Positions 25,206 to 33,770 of a stretch of 64,000 bases of DNA are shown piece by piece. The stretch is taken from NCBI GenBank assembly GCA_017307755.1, contig JAFKGQ010000010.1, positions 434,001 to 498,000 of the forward strand, given 5' to 3'. This DNA comes from Chitinophagaceae bacterium (GTDB lineage Bacteria > Bacteroidota > Bacteroidia > Chitinophagales > Chitinophagaceae). Below the pieces are notes generated by a model. It saw only the letters and a program-made list of their open reading frames with translations, did not search any database and had not been told where the DNA came from. The translations under genes were made by a program, and so were the position numbers. Position 1 is the first letter of the stretch. Each line of letters starts with the position of its first letter.

Positions 25206-25583
25206 ATGAGCCAGCACCAGCCAGATAATCTGGGTTCATTTATATCCGAGAACAAGGCAGTGTTAAAAGAATACCTGGAGACGAGGATGGAAATTTACCG
25301 GCTCCAAAGCCTTCGCATATTCTCCAAATCAGCGGGATATTTTGCCTGGATCATCGTATCTCTTTTCCTCGCCTTCCTGATCCTGATCTTTGGCGGACTG
25401 ATGCTGGGTTATTGGTTTTCCAGTATGCTGGGGAGTTATGTGAAAGGGTTTGGGTTGATGACACTTTTACTGGTGGTTTTGTTTGTCCTGTTGGCGCTGT
25501 TCAGAAAATCGCTGTTCGTAGACCCTGTGGTTCAAAGTATTATTCAAAGGTCCAGGGAAGAAGAGATGGAGGAAGAGGAATGA
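25206..25583 (+). CDS. small membrane protein, holin-superfamily-like
   Basis: 125 residues: a polar, coiled-coil-like N-terminus (about 1-45, ENKAVLKEYLETRMEIYRLQ), two strongly hydrophobic helices (about 47-70 and 80-100) and a very acidic tail ending in EEEMEEEE. This layout matches the 'phage holin family/Actinobacteria holin-X'-like proteins that are common in Bacteroidota chromosomes and are not phage-derived. Start supported by AAAGAAAAGAA upstream. It heads a three-gene plus-strand set. Function unknown. Confidence 0.75.
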   Translation: MSQHQPDNLGSFISENKAVLKEYLETRMEIYRLQSLRIFSKSAGYFAWIIVSLFLAFLILIFGGLMLGYWFSSMLGSYVKGFGLMTLLLVVLFVLLALFRKSLFVDPVVQSIIQRSREEEMEEEE

Positions 25584-25616
25584 GGCTGAATATCCTTACA
25601 TTTAAATTATTTTCAT

Positions 25617-25928
25617 ATGGCATCGAAAGCATCCCGGACATTGGATACCCTGGAAACAGATATCCGCAAATTGAGAAAAAAGGCCCGTCAGCTGGAAGCA
25701 CAGCTCGACGATAATTTCACATATTTTCAACAACATTCCGGAACATTATTTGTTCGATCACTGTTACCAAGAAGGATGGAGGGAGAAGCCGTGACAGGCA
25801 ATCCCGTCATCGACCCTTTTCTTCAGAACGAGCGGCTACAAAAAGTGTTGGCCAAACTAGCCGATATGCTGGCCGAAAGGCTGGGCGACGGACTCAACTG
25901 GATGATTAACAGGGTGTTTAAAAAGTAA
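25617..25928 (+). CDS. hypothetical protein with N-terminal coiled coil
   Basis: 103 residues. The first ~35 (RTLDTLETDIRKLRKKARQLEAQLDDN) form a likely coiled coil; the C-terminal part (LQKVLAKLADMLAERLGDGLNWMINRVFKK) looks like an amphipathic helix. There is no signal peptide. It lies 33 bases after the holin-like gene and four bases before the next gene, so a shared transcript and envelope-related role are inferred. I do not recognise a named family. Confidence 0.7.
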   Translation: MASKASRTLDTLETDIRKLRKKARQLEAQLDDNFTYFQQHSGTLFVRSLLPRRMEGEAVTGNPVIDPFLQNERLQKVLAKLADMLAERLGDGLNWMINRVFKK

Positions 25929-25932
25929 TGCA

Positions 25933-26247
25933 ATGAGAACTCTACCAGAAATATTTTTCTTTGGCATCGTATTCTACGTACTGTACCGATTTATCTTCAA
26001 TTTCGTCGTACCTATCGCCCGGACAACCCGTCAGGTGAAACAACAGTTTAGAAATATGCAGGAGATGCATCAGCAGGCCCAGGGTGGGCAGAATGGGTAT
26101 GGACAGCCCGGACAAGGGCAGGCCACCGGATATGGGCAAGAACAACCCGGATATGGCCAGGGGACTCAGGCTGGCGCAAGTGGCCAGCAACGGAAACCCA
26201 ACTCCGGCAAGGTTGGGGAATATATTGATTTCGAGGAGATTAAGTAG
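25933..26247 (+). CDS. DUF4834-like small membrane protein
   Basis: 104 residues with one N-terminal membrane segment (FFFGIVFYVLYRFIFNFVVPI), a basic stretch (RTTRQVKQQF), a Gly/Gln/Tyr-rich low-complexity middle (several GYGQ units), and a conserved-looking end VGEYIDFEEIK. This is the pattern of Bacteroidota DUF4834 proteins, which have no known function. It is the last gene of the three-gene set and converges on the HAD gene with three bases between the stops. Confidence 0.78.
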   Translation: MRTLPEIFFFGIVFYVLYRFIFNFVVPIARTTRQVKQQFRNMQEMHQQAQGGQNGYGQPGQGQATGYGQEQPGYGQGTQAGASGQQRKPNSGKVGEYIDFEEIK

Positions 26248-26250
26248 CCG

Positions 26251-26871
26251 CTACCATTGAAAATCCGTGATCGTGGTGCCAGGTCTGAGAAAGAATCCTT
26301 TCAGACCCGCTTTTTCTGCCCCTTCCACGTTGATCAGCGCATCGTCCACGAAGAGGGTTTCCTCCCCCCTCAGCTGATTTTCCTTTAGGATATATTGGAA
26401 TGACGCTATATCCGGCTTACGCATTTTTAATGTATGGGAATAGTACGCCCGTTCGAAATGGTCGTCCAGGCCATATTCGTCACCGGGAAAAGTATCCCTA
26501 TATATCTGTTGCAGATGAGCCAGATGAAGCGCATTGGTATTGCTAAAAAGAAAGATCCGGTAACTTTTCCGCAGGTCCTTCAACAGCCTGATCCGCTCAG
26601 GCGGGAAGTCCAGCAACAAGGCGTTCCAGGCCCGGATGATATCCTCATCCGAAGCAGTGATCCCCGTCAGACTTTTTATATTGTCGACAAACTGCTGGTC
26701 GCTGATGCCGCCTACTTCATAGTCTTTAAAAAAAGAAGCGGCATGTCCGTGTCCGAAATATTCCTTTAGCGGTCTTGCGCCAAGCGCCAGGAATGCATTT
26801 TCGGTGAGCTGGTTGTCCAGGTTGATAATCACGCCACCGAGATCGAAAATGATGTTCTTGATACCTTGCAT
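26251..26871 (-). CDS. HAD-superfamily hydrolase
   Basis: 206 residues of the HAD subfamily I fold. The nucleophile motif is IIFDLGGVIINLD (the first Asp is the nucleophile; the usual second Asp is replaced by Gly, as in the HAD IA variant-3/YihX-like group). Motif II is FLFSNTNALHL, motif III the lysine in RKPDIASF, and motif IV is LFVDDALINVEGA. Sugar-phosphate phosphatase activity is plausible by analogy to YihX, but the substrate is open. It is co-directional with the GH3 gene, which ends 46 bases upstream. Confidence 0.88.
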   Translation of the reverse strand: MQGIKNIIFDLGGVIINLDNQLTENAFLALGARPLKEYFGHGHAASFFKDYEVGGISDQQFVDNIKSLTGITASDEDIIRAWNALLLDFPPERIRLLKDLRKSYRIFLFSNTNALHLAHLQQIYRDTFPGDEYGLDDHFERAYYSHTLKMRKPDIASFQYILKENQLRGEETLFVDDALINVEGAEKAGLKGFFLRPGTTITDFQW

Positions 26872-26917
26872 GGTAAAAGACAGGGAATGGGTTATTGTTC
26901 CGTGGCCCGCTAAGGTA

Positions 26918-29206
26918 CTATTTTACCCAGTTAACCCGCACGGATTTTGCGTCCCTGGAATTTCCTCCCACCATGATATCGAATTCACCCGGCTCCCAAT
27001 CATATTTGAGATCGCTGTTATAGAATTTCAGGTCTTCCGTGGAGATCGTGAAGGTGACGGTCTTTGTCTCGCCTGCACTCAGCGTAATTTTCTGAAACCC
27101 TTTCAGCTCTTTGACAGGACGGGTGATGCTGCCCACGAGATCGCGTATGTACAGTTGCACCACCTCTTTTCCTTCTCTCGCGCCATCGTTGGTCACGGTG
27201 ACGCTGGCTGTCAGTTTTTGGGCTCCCTTCAGGGATTTGCTGCTCAGCACGAGATCGCCGTACGTAAAATGCGTATAGCTAAGACCATAGCCAAAGGGGT
27301 AGACGGGGTCATTCGATACGTCCAGATAATTGGAGCGGAATTTCTGGAACCAGGCCCCTTCCGCCAATGGACGGCCTGTAGTCTTATGATTATAGTACAG
27401 CGGCACCTGTCCGACGTTTTGAGGCCATGTAGTGCTTAGCTTACCGGAAGGGTTTACATCCCCAAACAGCACGTCGGCGATGGCGTGACCGGCCTCGCTG
27501 CCCCCAAACCATACGTTGAGGATGGCAGGAGCATTGTCATTTTCCCATTTGATGGCAAGGGGACGGCCGGTGAACAGGACCAATACGACAGGCTTACCCG
27601 TCCTTAGCAGGGCTTCGAGCAGGCGTTGCTGTACCTTGGGTATCTCTATATTGCTGCGGCTGCTGGATTCACCGCTCATCTCCGCGGACTCGCCCAGAGC
27701 GGCAACGACGACGTCAGCCTGACTGGCGGCCTGTACGGCCTCCTGTATACTTTGTTCGACGGGGCGAGGGTCCCTGTGCAGGGATTTGCCAAACATCCCG
27801 GCCCTTACCTCAAAGACGCTGTCCTCATCCAGATTGGACCCTTGGGCGTAGATGATCTTTGTTTGGTCACGGGCAGCATCTTTTAGACCCTGGAGTACCG
27901 AGATGGATTTTGTGAAATCGGCCGCCACGCTCCACGTGCCGGGCATATTCTCTTTATTGTCTGCAAGAGGGCCTACTAATGCGATGGTTCCGCCTCTTTT
28001 CAAAGGAAGAACATTCCCCTGGTTCTTTAACAACACAAAACAATCAGCGGCAATCCGGCGGGCTTCCTTTCTGTTGGCATCCGTAAAGATTTCGGCTGCC
28101 GCCCTTTTCTCATCGCAATATTTATAAGGGTCTTTGAACAGACCGAGCTTGTATTTTGCTTCCAGGACTCTTCTGCATGCCGCGTCGATCTGCGCCTGGG
28201 TGACTTTTCCTTGTTGTAATGATTTTTTTAGTGTCGTCAGAAAGCCCTCTCCCACCATGTCCATGTCGATGCCGGCCTTGAGGGCCAGGGCAGAGACGGT
28301 CTGCAGATCGCCCAGGCCATGGTCGATCATCTCATTGATACCCGTATAGTCCGTGACCACAAAACCTTTAAAACCCCAGCGGGTGCGCAACACATCCGTT
28401 TGCAGGAATTTATTGGCCGTGGCGGGAATACCGTCCACTTCGTTGAAGGAGGCCATGACACTGCCTACGCCTGCATCGACTGCCGCCTTATAGGGAGGCA
28501 GGTATTCATTGAACATCCTTACCCGGCTCATATCCGTAGTGTTGTAATCCCGGCCTGCCTCTGCCGCCCCGTATAAAGCGTAGTGCTTTACACAAGCCAT
28601 GATATCTGTATTGTTTTTGAGGTCCCGTTGATATCCTTTTACCATTGCTTTGGCGATCATGGAGCCCAGATAGGGGTCTTCGCCATTGCCTTCCGCGATG
28701 CGTCCCCAGCGGGGGTCGCGCGAGATATCCACCATGGGGGAGAAGGTCCAGCAGATACCATCGGCGCTGGCTTCCGTCGCGGCTATCCGGGCGCTCTTTT
28801 CAACGGCATCCATATCCCAGCTGCAGCTGAGCCCGAGAGGGATAGGGAACACCGTCTCATAACCGTGGATCACATCCATGCCAAAGAGGAGGGGTATCTT
28901 CAGGCGGCTTTGCTCTACGGCGACTTTTTGTACGTCCCTAATTTTTGCGACTGACTTAATATTGAAAAGCCCACCTACTTTACCCTCCTTTATCTTGCCG
29001 GCAATATTGGAGTTACTTGCCTGTCCTGTCGTGATGTCACCGGCGCCGGGCAGGTTGAGCTGACCAAGCTTTTCGTCCAGCGTCATTTTTGACATGAGGT
29101 TTGTGATAAAAGTATTCATGGCAGGGCCGGGGGATGCGGGGGGTTGCGCGGACAGCTGTATTGCGGCGGCTATCGATAGTATGGCAAGGAGGGAAGTTTT
29201 CTTCAT
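26918..29206 (-). CDS. bglX: GH3 beta-glucosidase (BglX-type), periplasmic
   Basis: 762 residues with signal peptide (LLAILSIAAAIQLSAQ). The GH3 N-terminal barrel carries GMDVIHGYETVFPIPL, KHYALYGA and the catalytic nucleophile Asp286 in GFVVTDYTGINEM. The GH3 C-terminal domain follows (VVVAALGESAEMSGE with the acid/base region), and a fibronectin-III-like domain ends the protein (GKEVVQLYIRDLVGS). It would release glucose from the oligosaccharides made by the GH144 enzymes upstream. It is the last gene of the PUL and starts 20 bases after the GH43 gene. Confidence 0.93.
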   Translation of the reverse strand: MKKTSLLAILSIAAAIQLSAQPPASPGPAMNTFITNLMSKMTLDEKLGQLNLPGAGDITTGQASNSNIAGKIKEGKVGGLFNIKSVAKIRDVQKVAVEQSRLKIPLLFGMDVIHGYETVFPIPLGLSCSWDMDAVEKSARIAATEASADGICWTFSPMVDISRDPRWGRIAEGNGEDPYLGSMIAKAMVKGYQRDLKNNTDIMACVKHYALYGAAEAGRDYNTTDMSRVRMFNEYLPPYKAAVDAGVGSVMASFNEVDGIPATANKFLQTDVLRTRWGFKGFVVTDYTGINEMIDHGLGDLQTVSALALKAGIDMDMVGEGFLTTLKKSLQQGKVTQAQIDAACRRVLEAKYKLGLFKDPYKYCDEKRAAAEIFTDANRKEARRIAADCFVLLKNQGNVLPLKRGGTIALVGPLADNKENMPGTWSVAADFTKSISVLQGLKDAARDQTKIIYAQGSNLDEDSVFEVRAGMFGKSLHRDPRPVEQSIQEAVQAASQADVVVAALGESAEMSGESSSRSNIEIPKVQQRLLEALLRTGKPVVLVLFTGRPLAIKWENDNAPAILNVWFGGSEAGHAIADVLFGDVNPSGKLSTTWPQNVGQVPLYYNHKTTGRPLAEGAWFQKFRSNYLDVSNDPVYPFGYGLSYTHFTYGDLVLSSKSLKGAQKLTASVTVTNDGAREGKEVVQLYIRDLVGSITRPVKELKGFQKITLSAGETKTVTFTISTEDLKFYNSDLKYDWEPGEFDIMVGGNSRDAKSVRVNWVK

Positions 29207-29226
29207 ATCGAGTTCTTTATTATAAG

Positions 29227-30984
29227 TTAGTCGACTTTGATTACTTGTGTGCGTGCGGATACGCCATTTTCGTTTACCGCCTGGATGGAAAAATAGTATA
29301 CTTTCTCCTTATCCATCAATTTATCATAATATTCATTCGCATCCTGTACCATGATACAGTTGTATAATTTATCGGGCGCTGTACCTGTATAAATATTGTA
29401 GGCATAGGCGTTATCCACGGGCGACCATTTGATCCAGGCGCTTCTTTTATCCTTTTCGGTACGCAGGACGATGAATTGTTTTACGGTATCAGGAGGAACG
29501 CCTGCGCCTTTGCCAAAAACGCGGAAACCGCTGATGGCGAATTTTCCGGTGGGCATATGGATGTTCTCCAGTTTTATAAAGCGGGTTTTGACGGGGGTGG
29601 TTAATTGTACATACTCGTGAGGGATATCTGTGAGGTTTTTGCTCTTGTCTACGAGTAAGGTCCATTTTTTTCCATCCGGACTGTGATACAGTTTGTACTG
29701 ATGATAGATATTTGTCTGTTTGCCCAGGAATTCCGCATCCTGATCCGCATAATTGATCTGTATGGCCCGGACGGTGGAGAGGCTGCCCAGGTCTGACTGT
29801 ATCCACTCCCCTTTATCGCCCGTGGCTGCGCTCCAGTAAGTCTTGATATCTTCGTCCACTGCGTCATTAGCGGGGTGTCCGGCTGCCAGTGTAGAGGATA
29901 CCAGTACGGGTTTTTTATAATTGAGGAGCATCCAGCCCGTGAACTCCCCGGACGTTAGATCCCGAGGATAGTCCCCAAATGCGGCATCCATGTACATGAC
30001 GTCATCCTTGTCGAAGCCCGCCGGCCATATGCCCAGTCTCCTTTCAAAGCTATTTTTTACGCCGATGGCGATGGTGGAAATATGCCAATAGCGTTGGTCG
30101 TTGTCCATGAATGTGCTACCGTGTCCCGCACCCCTTGCAAAGCCGCCGGGATGAAAGGATAGCGGGTCGGACTGGGGTCTGTCGAAAGGACCCAGGGGCC
30201 CGTCGCCTACCGCCACTCCATCGGCATAGCCGCTGAACTCGGTGCCGGGCGCCCCATATTGCAGATAGTATTTTCCATTATGTTTTGTCATCCAGGAACC
30301 TTCGATAAAGGGGTCGAGGAAGGTATTGTCATAGTATTCACCAAAGCGCTGCCATCCAAAGCGGTCGGGATGGAGCAGGTATAATTCCCTGCGGGTGCCG
30401 ATGGGTTGAAAAGTTTTGCGGTTGAGCTCAATGCCGTACAGGGGGTAGGAATTGCTGCTGCCGTTGTACATGTATAATTTTCCATCATCGTCCGTAAAGA
30501 AGGCGGGGTCCCAGCCTCCGATGTCAAAAGAATCCACCAAAGGTTTCCACTGATCCGCCCTGGGATCTGTGCTCATCCAGATGGTGAAGTTCCGGGTATA
30601 GGTCGATCCAAAAACGATCATGGTATCTCCGATGATGCCGACTGCCGGTGCGCATAGTTCGTCATAGCCCTGATTCCAGGGCCGGAGGAATTTGCGGGGT
30701 ATAAATTTCCAGTCCAGCATATCGCTGCTCCACCAATATCCCCATTGGTTGGTGCTGAACAAATAATAATCGCCTTTATAGTTGACAATGACAGGGTCGG
30801 CTGTTGCGCGGTGTCGTCCCCATTCGCTGAAATTGGGAATGGGCGTATAGCCGTAGTCGATGTTGATGGGGTTACAGTATGTTTTTTGTTGGGACCAGGC
30901 GTTGGGTGTCTGTAAAAGCCCGAGGAAGAGCCAAACGGCCATGGCGGCGGTTTGCAGGAATATTTGACGGGAAATGTTCTGCAT
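29227..30984 (-). CDS. GH43-type glycoside hydrolase with CBM32 (F5/8 C) and Fn3-like domains
   Basis: 585 residues from ATG 30984, with an N-terminal signal peptide (MAVWLFLGLLQTPNAWS). The five-bladed GH43 propeller shows the three acids: Asp63 (TADPVIV), Asp159 (GGWDPAFF) and Glu228 (DPFIEGSWM). A discoidin-like CBM32 follows (about 345-480, NDAVDEDIKTYWSAATGDKGEW) and then a fibronectin-III-like domain (about 490-585). The track of the frame upstream to 31146 would overlap the preceding gene and is not used. Specificity is unclear: GH43 covers arabinosidases, xylosidases and galactosidases, so it may remove side groups from the PUL's glucan. Confidence 0.85.
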   Translation of the reverse strand: MQNISRQIFLQTAAMAVWLFLGLLQTPNAWSQQKTYCNPINIDYGYTPIPNFSEWGRHRATADPVIVNYKGDYYLFSTNQWGYWWSSDMLDWKFIPRKFLRPWNQGYDELCAPAVGIIGDTMIVFGSTYTRNFTIWMSTDPRADQWKPLVDSFDIGGWDPAFFTDDDGKLYMYNGSSNSYPLYGIELNRKTFQPIGTRRELYLLHPDRFGWQRFGEYYDNTFLDPFIEGSWMTKHNGKYYLQYGAPGTEFSGYADGVAVGDGPLGPFDRPQSDPLSFHPGGFARGAGHGSTFMDNDQRYWHISTIAIGVKNSFERRLGIWPAGFDKDDVMYMDAAFGDYPRDLTSGEFTGWMLLNYKKPVLVSSTLAAGHPANDAVDEDIKTYWSAATGDKGEWIQSDLGSLSTVRAIQINYADQDAEFLGKQTNIYHQYKLYHSPDGKKWTLLVDKSKNLTDIPHEYVQLTTPVKTRFIKLENIHMPTGKFAISGFRVFGKGAGVPPDTVKQFIVLRTEKDKRSAWIKWSPVDNAYAYNIYTGTAPDKLYNCIMVQDANEYYDKLMDKEKVYYFSIQAVNENGVSARTQVIKVD

Positions 30985-30986
30985 GG

Positions 30987-32378
30987 CTATTCTTTTATAT
31001 AGGGGCTTTGAAAGCCAAGTTTTTTTAAACCGTTCTGTACATCTGTGATCTTCATAAACAGGCGCCAGATCAGACCACTGCGATAATTCTCGATCATGAC
31101 GACGATGGGGCCCTGGTCGATGGCCAGGTGGGTCCTGGCGTACCAATCCTTTGTCTCGCTGAATCCGTCGGCAAAGCCGTAGGGGCCCCAGATCTTATCT
31201 CCCAGGCCATAATAAAAATGTTTCAGGGCCTGCATGCTGTATTCGGGCGTATAAGGGAAGGAGGAAAGGGCTGCGGTCGGTTGTATAACGCCTCTATCTT
31301 CCTGGGGGCAGTGAGCGACATATCCTTTATAGCTGTCGCCTGCCGTGAGCCCCCAGCAGTCGGGGCCGTAGCCTTTAAATTTTTTGGGGTTGTCGATACA
31401 ATAAGCGCGATTGATCAGGGTGTGATTCCTCGTCTGCTCTGCGTAATCGATGCCTTTATCGTCTTTCAGCCCGTTGGGGTCAATGCCCATAAAAGTATAC
31501 TGTTCGAAGAAGAGGGGCCCCCCGCCATCAAAATTACCCAGGGGAAGTTTGATCCCATAGTAAGATTTTCCGTTGAGCCAGGATGGGCTTTTCACCCAGC
31601 AATTCTCATACAGCTCCCTGGAAATGGAGTGAGTGGGTGATGAGGCGGACATAATGTATGTAATAAGGGCTTCATCCCATCCCCATACCGGAAAGTTCAT
31701 GTTGAAATCGTTATAGGGGCTCCAATGCCAGTAGAGCAATTTATCGTCCCCTTTACTATGCCAGTTCCAGTCGGCCACCGACCACATTTGCGTCACCCTT
31801 TTCCGGAAATATTTTTCCAGGGGTGTGTCGCCAGTGAAATATTCTTTTGCGCAGAGGAGGCCCATGAACAGGTAGGAAGTCTCTACGATGTCAGCGCCAT
31901 CGTCGATACGGTCGAAGGGGATAGTCTTACCTGTCGCGCCATTCATAAAATGGGGATAGATGCCATGATAGCAATCGGCCTTAATAAGAAAGTCTACGAT
32001 CTTTACCAGCCGCCGGAGGGCGGTGTCGCGGCCGATCCATTTCCGTTGTACGGCTACGATGGTCGAAAGGATGCCGAAGCCTGTCCCGCCGATGGCGCAG
32101 GCTTCTTCTCCGAAGGTATGGCGGCTGAGATTGGGTTCATCATCGGCTTCGTTGATATAGTCCCAGTAATATTCGGCCCTGACGGTGTTGTCTCTTTCCC
32201 TGGCAAGACCGCTGACAGGGTGTGCATAATGCCAGAAAAAGCGGAAGGTCTGTCGTTGTACGACGTCCAGGAGGGCGGAGTCGGAGAGCCCTTTGACGAT
32301 GCCGACGGGGGGAATAGTGTTCTGTGGTAATGTTTTAAGCGTGCTTATGAGCGCAAGGGTGGTGAGTAAGTATTTCAT
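30987..32378 (-). CDS. GH144 endo-beta-1,2-glucanase-like protein (paralogue 1)
   Basis: 463 residues of the PF10091 'glycoamylase'/GH144 (alpha/alpha)6 family. Conserved blocks: FRFFWHYAHPVSGLARER, GGTGFGILSTIVAV, DDGADIVETSYLFMGLLC, YWHWSPYNDFNMNFPVWGW, GPDCWGLTAG and AIDQGPIVVMIENYRSG. GH144 was founded on an endo-beta-1,2-glucanase of Chitinophaga. The leader (MKYLLTTLALISTLKTLPQN) is a weak signal peptide. Compared with its two neighbours it carries an extra ~15 residues after ARERDNT (AEYYWDYINEADDEP). It is the third of three tandem copies in transcription order and stops two bases before the GH43 start. Confidence 0.88.
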   Translation of the reverse strand: MKYLLTTLALISTLKTLPQNTIPPVGIVKGLSDSALLDVVQRQTFRFFWHYAHPVSGLARERDNTVRAEYYWDYINEADDEPNLSRHTFGEEACAIGGTGFGILSTIVAVQRKWIGRDTALRRLVKIVDFLIKADCYHGIYPHFMNGATGKTIPFDRIDDGADIVETSYLFMGLLCAKEYFTGDTPLEKYFRKRVTQMWSVADWNWHSKGDDKLLYWHWSPYNDFNMNFPVWGWDEALITYIMSASSPTHSISRELYENCWVKSPSWLNGKSYYGIKLPLGNFDGGGPLFFEQYTFMGIDPNGLKDDKGIDYAEQTRNHTLINRAYCIDNPKKFKGYGPDCWGLTAGDSYKGYVAHCPQEDRGVIQPTAALSSFPYTPEYSMQALKHFYYGLGDKIWGPYGFADGFSETKDWYARTHLAIDQGPIVVMIENYRSGLIWRLFMKITDVQNGLKKLGFQSPYIKE

Positions 32379-32386
32379 ATAGTCAG

Positions 32387-33754
32387 TTATTTTAACCAGG
32401 GGCTTTCGAATCCAAGCTTGCGAAGACCATTCTGTATCTCCGGACAGCTCATGAACAGGCGCCAGAGAAGCCCGGAGCGATAGTTTTCTATCATCACGAT
32501 CTCGGGGCCCTGGTCAATGGCCAGGTATTCCGTGGCATACCAGTTCTTCTCCTCGCTGAAAGCATCCGTGAAACCGTATTCTCCCCATATCTTATCACCC
32601 AGCTTGTTGTAAAAATATTTCAGGGCCTGCATAGAATATTCGGGCGTGTAGGGAAAGGATGAAAGCGCTGCCGAAGGGGTGATCACACCCAGATCGTTGT
32701 TCGGCGCATGGGCGTCATAGCCTTCATAGTTATCGCTGGCTGTCAGTCCCCAGCAGTCGGGGCCGTAGCCTTTATATTTCTTTGGATTGTCTATACAATA
32801 GGCGCGGTTGATCAGCGTATGATTTTTATTTTGTTCCCAATAGTCTGCATATCTGTCCTTCAGCCCTCTCGGGTCGAGGCCCAGGAAGGAGTAATGAGCG
32901 AAGAATAAGGGTCCGCCGTATTCGAAGCCGAGCGGAAGTTTGATCCCATAGTAGGTCTTGCCATTGTAGAAATGGTTGCTTTCCGCCCAGCAATGATGAT
33001 AGACCTTTGGATCGATGGAATAGCGGGGAGAGGATGCTGCCAGGATATAGGTGATGGGGGTTTCATTCCAGCCGCGGAGCTCGTAGTTCATGCTCCATCC
33101 ATTGTTGGGGCTCCAATGCCAGTAGAGCAGGTCCAGGCCTCCCCTGGTATGCCAGTTGAATTCGGCATCGTTCCAGAGCCAGTTGATCCGATTGCGAATC
33201 TCGGTTTCCTTACCGGAGGGTCCATTAAAATACTGGCGGGCGCAAAGCAGTCCCTGTAAAAGATAGGCGGTTTCCACGAGGTCGGCCCCGTCGTCCTTAC
33301 GGCCAAAGGGAATGGTCTTACCCGTTTCACCGTTGAGCCAATGCGGGAAGATGCCATGATAGCTATCGGCCCTGACGAGGAAGTTGATCATCTTCAGCAG
33401 TCTGTCAACAGCCTGTTCCCGTGTGATAAATTTTCTTTCCACTCCTACGATGATCGCCATAATGCCGAAACCGGAACCGCCGGTGGTGATGACTTCGAGG
33501 CCGTGTTCAAAAGTCGTGTTACTACGCTCACGTGACAGGCCGCTGACAGGATGAGCGAAGTCCCAGAAGTATTTAAAGGTTTGTTTCTCGACAAGGTCCA
33601 GCAGAGCGGAGTCGGAAAGGTTGGCGGGGCGGGGTGTCGGGCGGGAAAGGGTGGAGTGGTCGGGCGGGATGGATCGGGTTTTGCCGGATTGTGCCCCGGA
33701 TACGATGGCCAGGCTGACGGCCAGTATGAGAAGTAGTGTGATCCTTGTATTCAT
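32387..33754 (-). CDS. GH144 endo-beta-1,2-glucanase-like protein (paralogue 2)
   Basis: 455 residues from ATG 33754, with a clear signal peptide (LLLILAVSLAIVSGAQ) and a short Ser/Pro/Arg-rich linker (about 25-45). The GH144 domain has FKYFWDFAHPVSGLSRER, GGSGFGIMAIIVGVERKF, DDGADLVETAYLLQGLLC, YWHWSPNNGWSMNY, GPDCWGLTAS and AIDQGPEIVMIENYRSG. A longer frame to 33796 would overlap the preceding paralogue and gives no signal peptide at the N-terminus. The signal suggests a soluble periplasmic enzyme, unlike the lipoprotein paralogue upstream. Confidence 0.9.
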   Translation of the reverse strand: MNTRITLLLILAVSLAIVSGAQSGKTRSIPPDHSTLSRPTPRPANLSDSALLDLVEKQTFKYFWDFAHPVSGLSRERSNTTFEHGLEVITTGGSGFGIMAIIVGVERKFITREQAVDRLLKMINFLVRADSYHGIFPHWLNGETGKTIPFGRKDDGADLVETAYLLQGLLCARQYFNGPSGKETEIRNRINWLWNDAEFNWHTRGGLDLLYWHWSPNNGWSMNYELRGWNETPITYILAASSPRYSIDPKVYHHCWAESNHFYNGKTYYGIKLPLGFEYGGPLFFAHYSFLGLDPRGLKDRYADYWEQNKNHTLINRAYCIDNPKKYKGYGPDCWGLTASDNYEGYDAHAPNNDLGVITPSAALSSFPYTPEYSMQALKYFYNKLGDKIWGEYGFTDAFSEEKNWYATEYLAIDQGPEIVMIENYRSGLLWRLFMSCPEIQNGLRKLGFESPWLK

Positions 33755-33770
33755 ACGAGTATAAACGATT

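Noticed and set aside
25206..25583. Sign of a prophage (holin-like protein)
   Set aside because: No other phage gene is near; this holin-like family is a common chromosomal protein in Bacteroidota.
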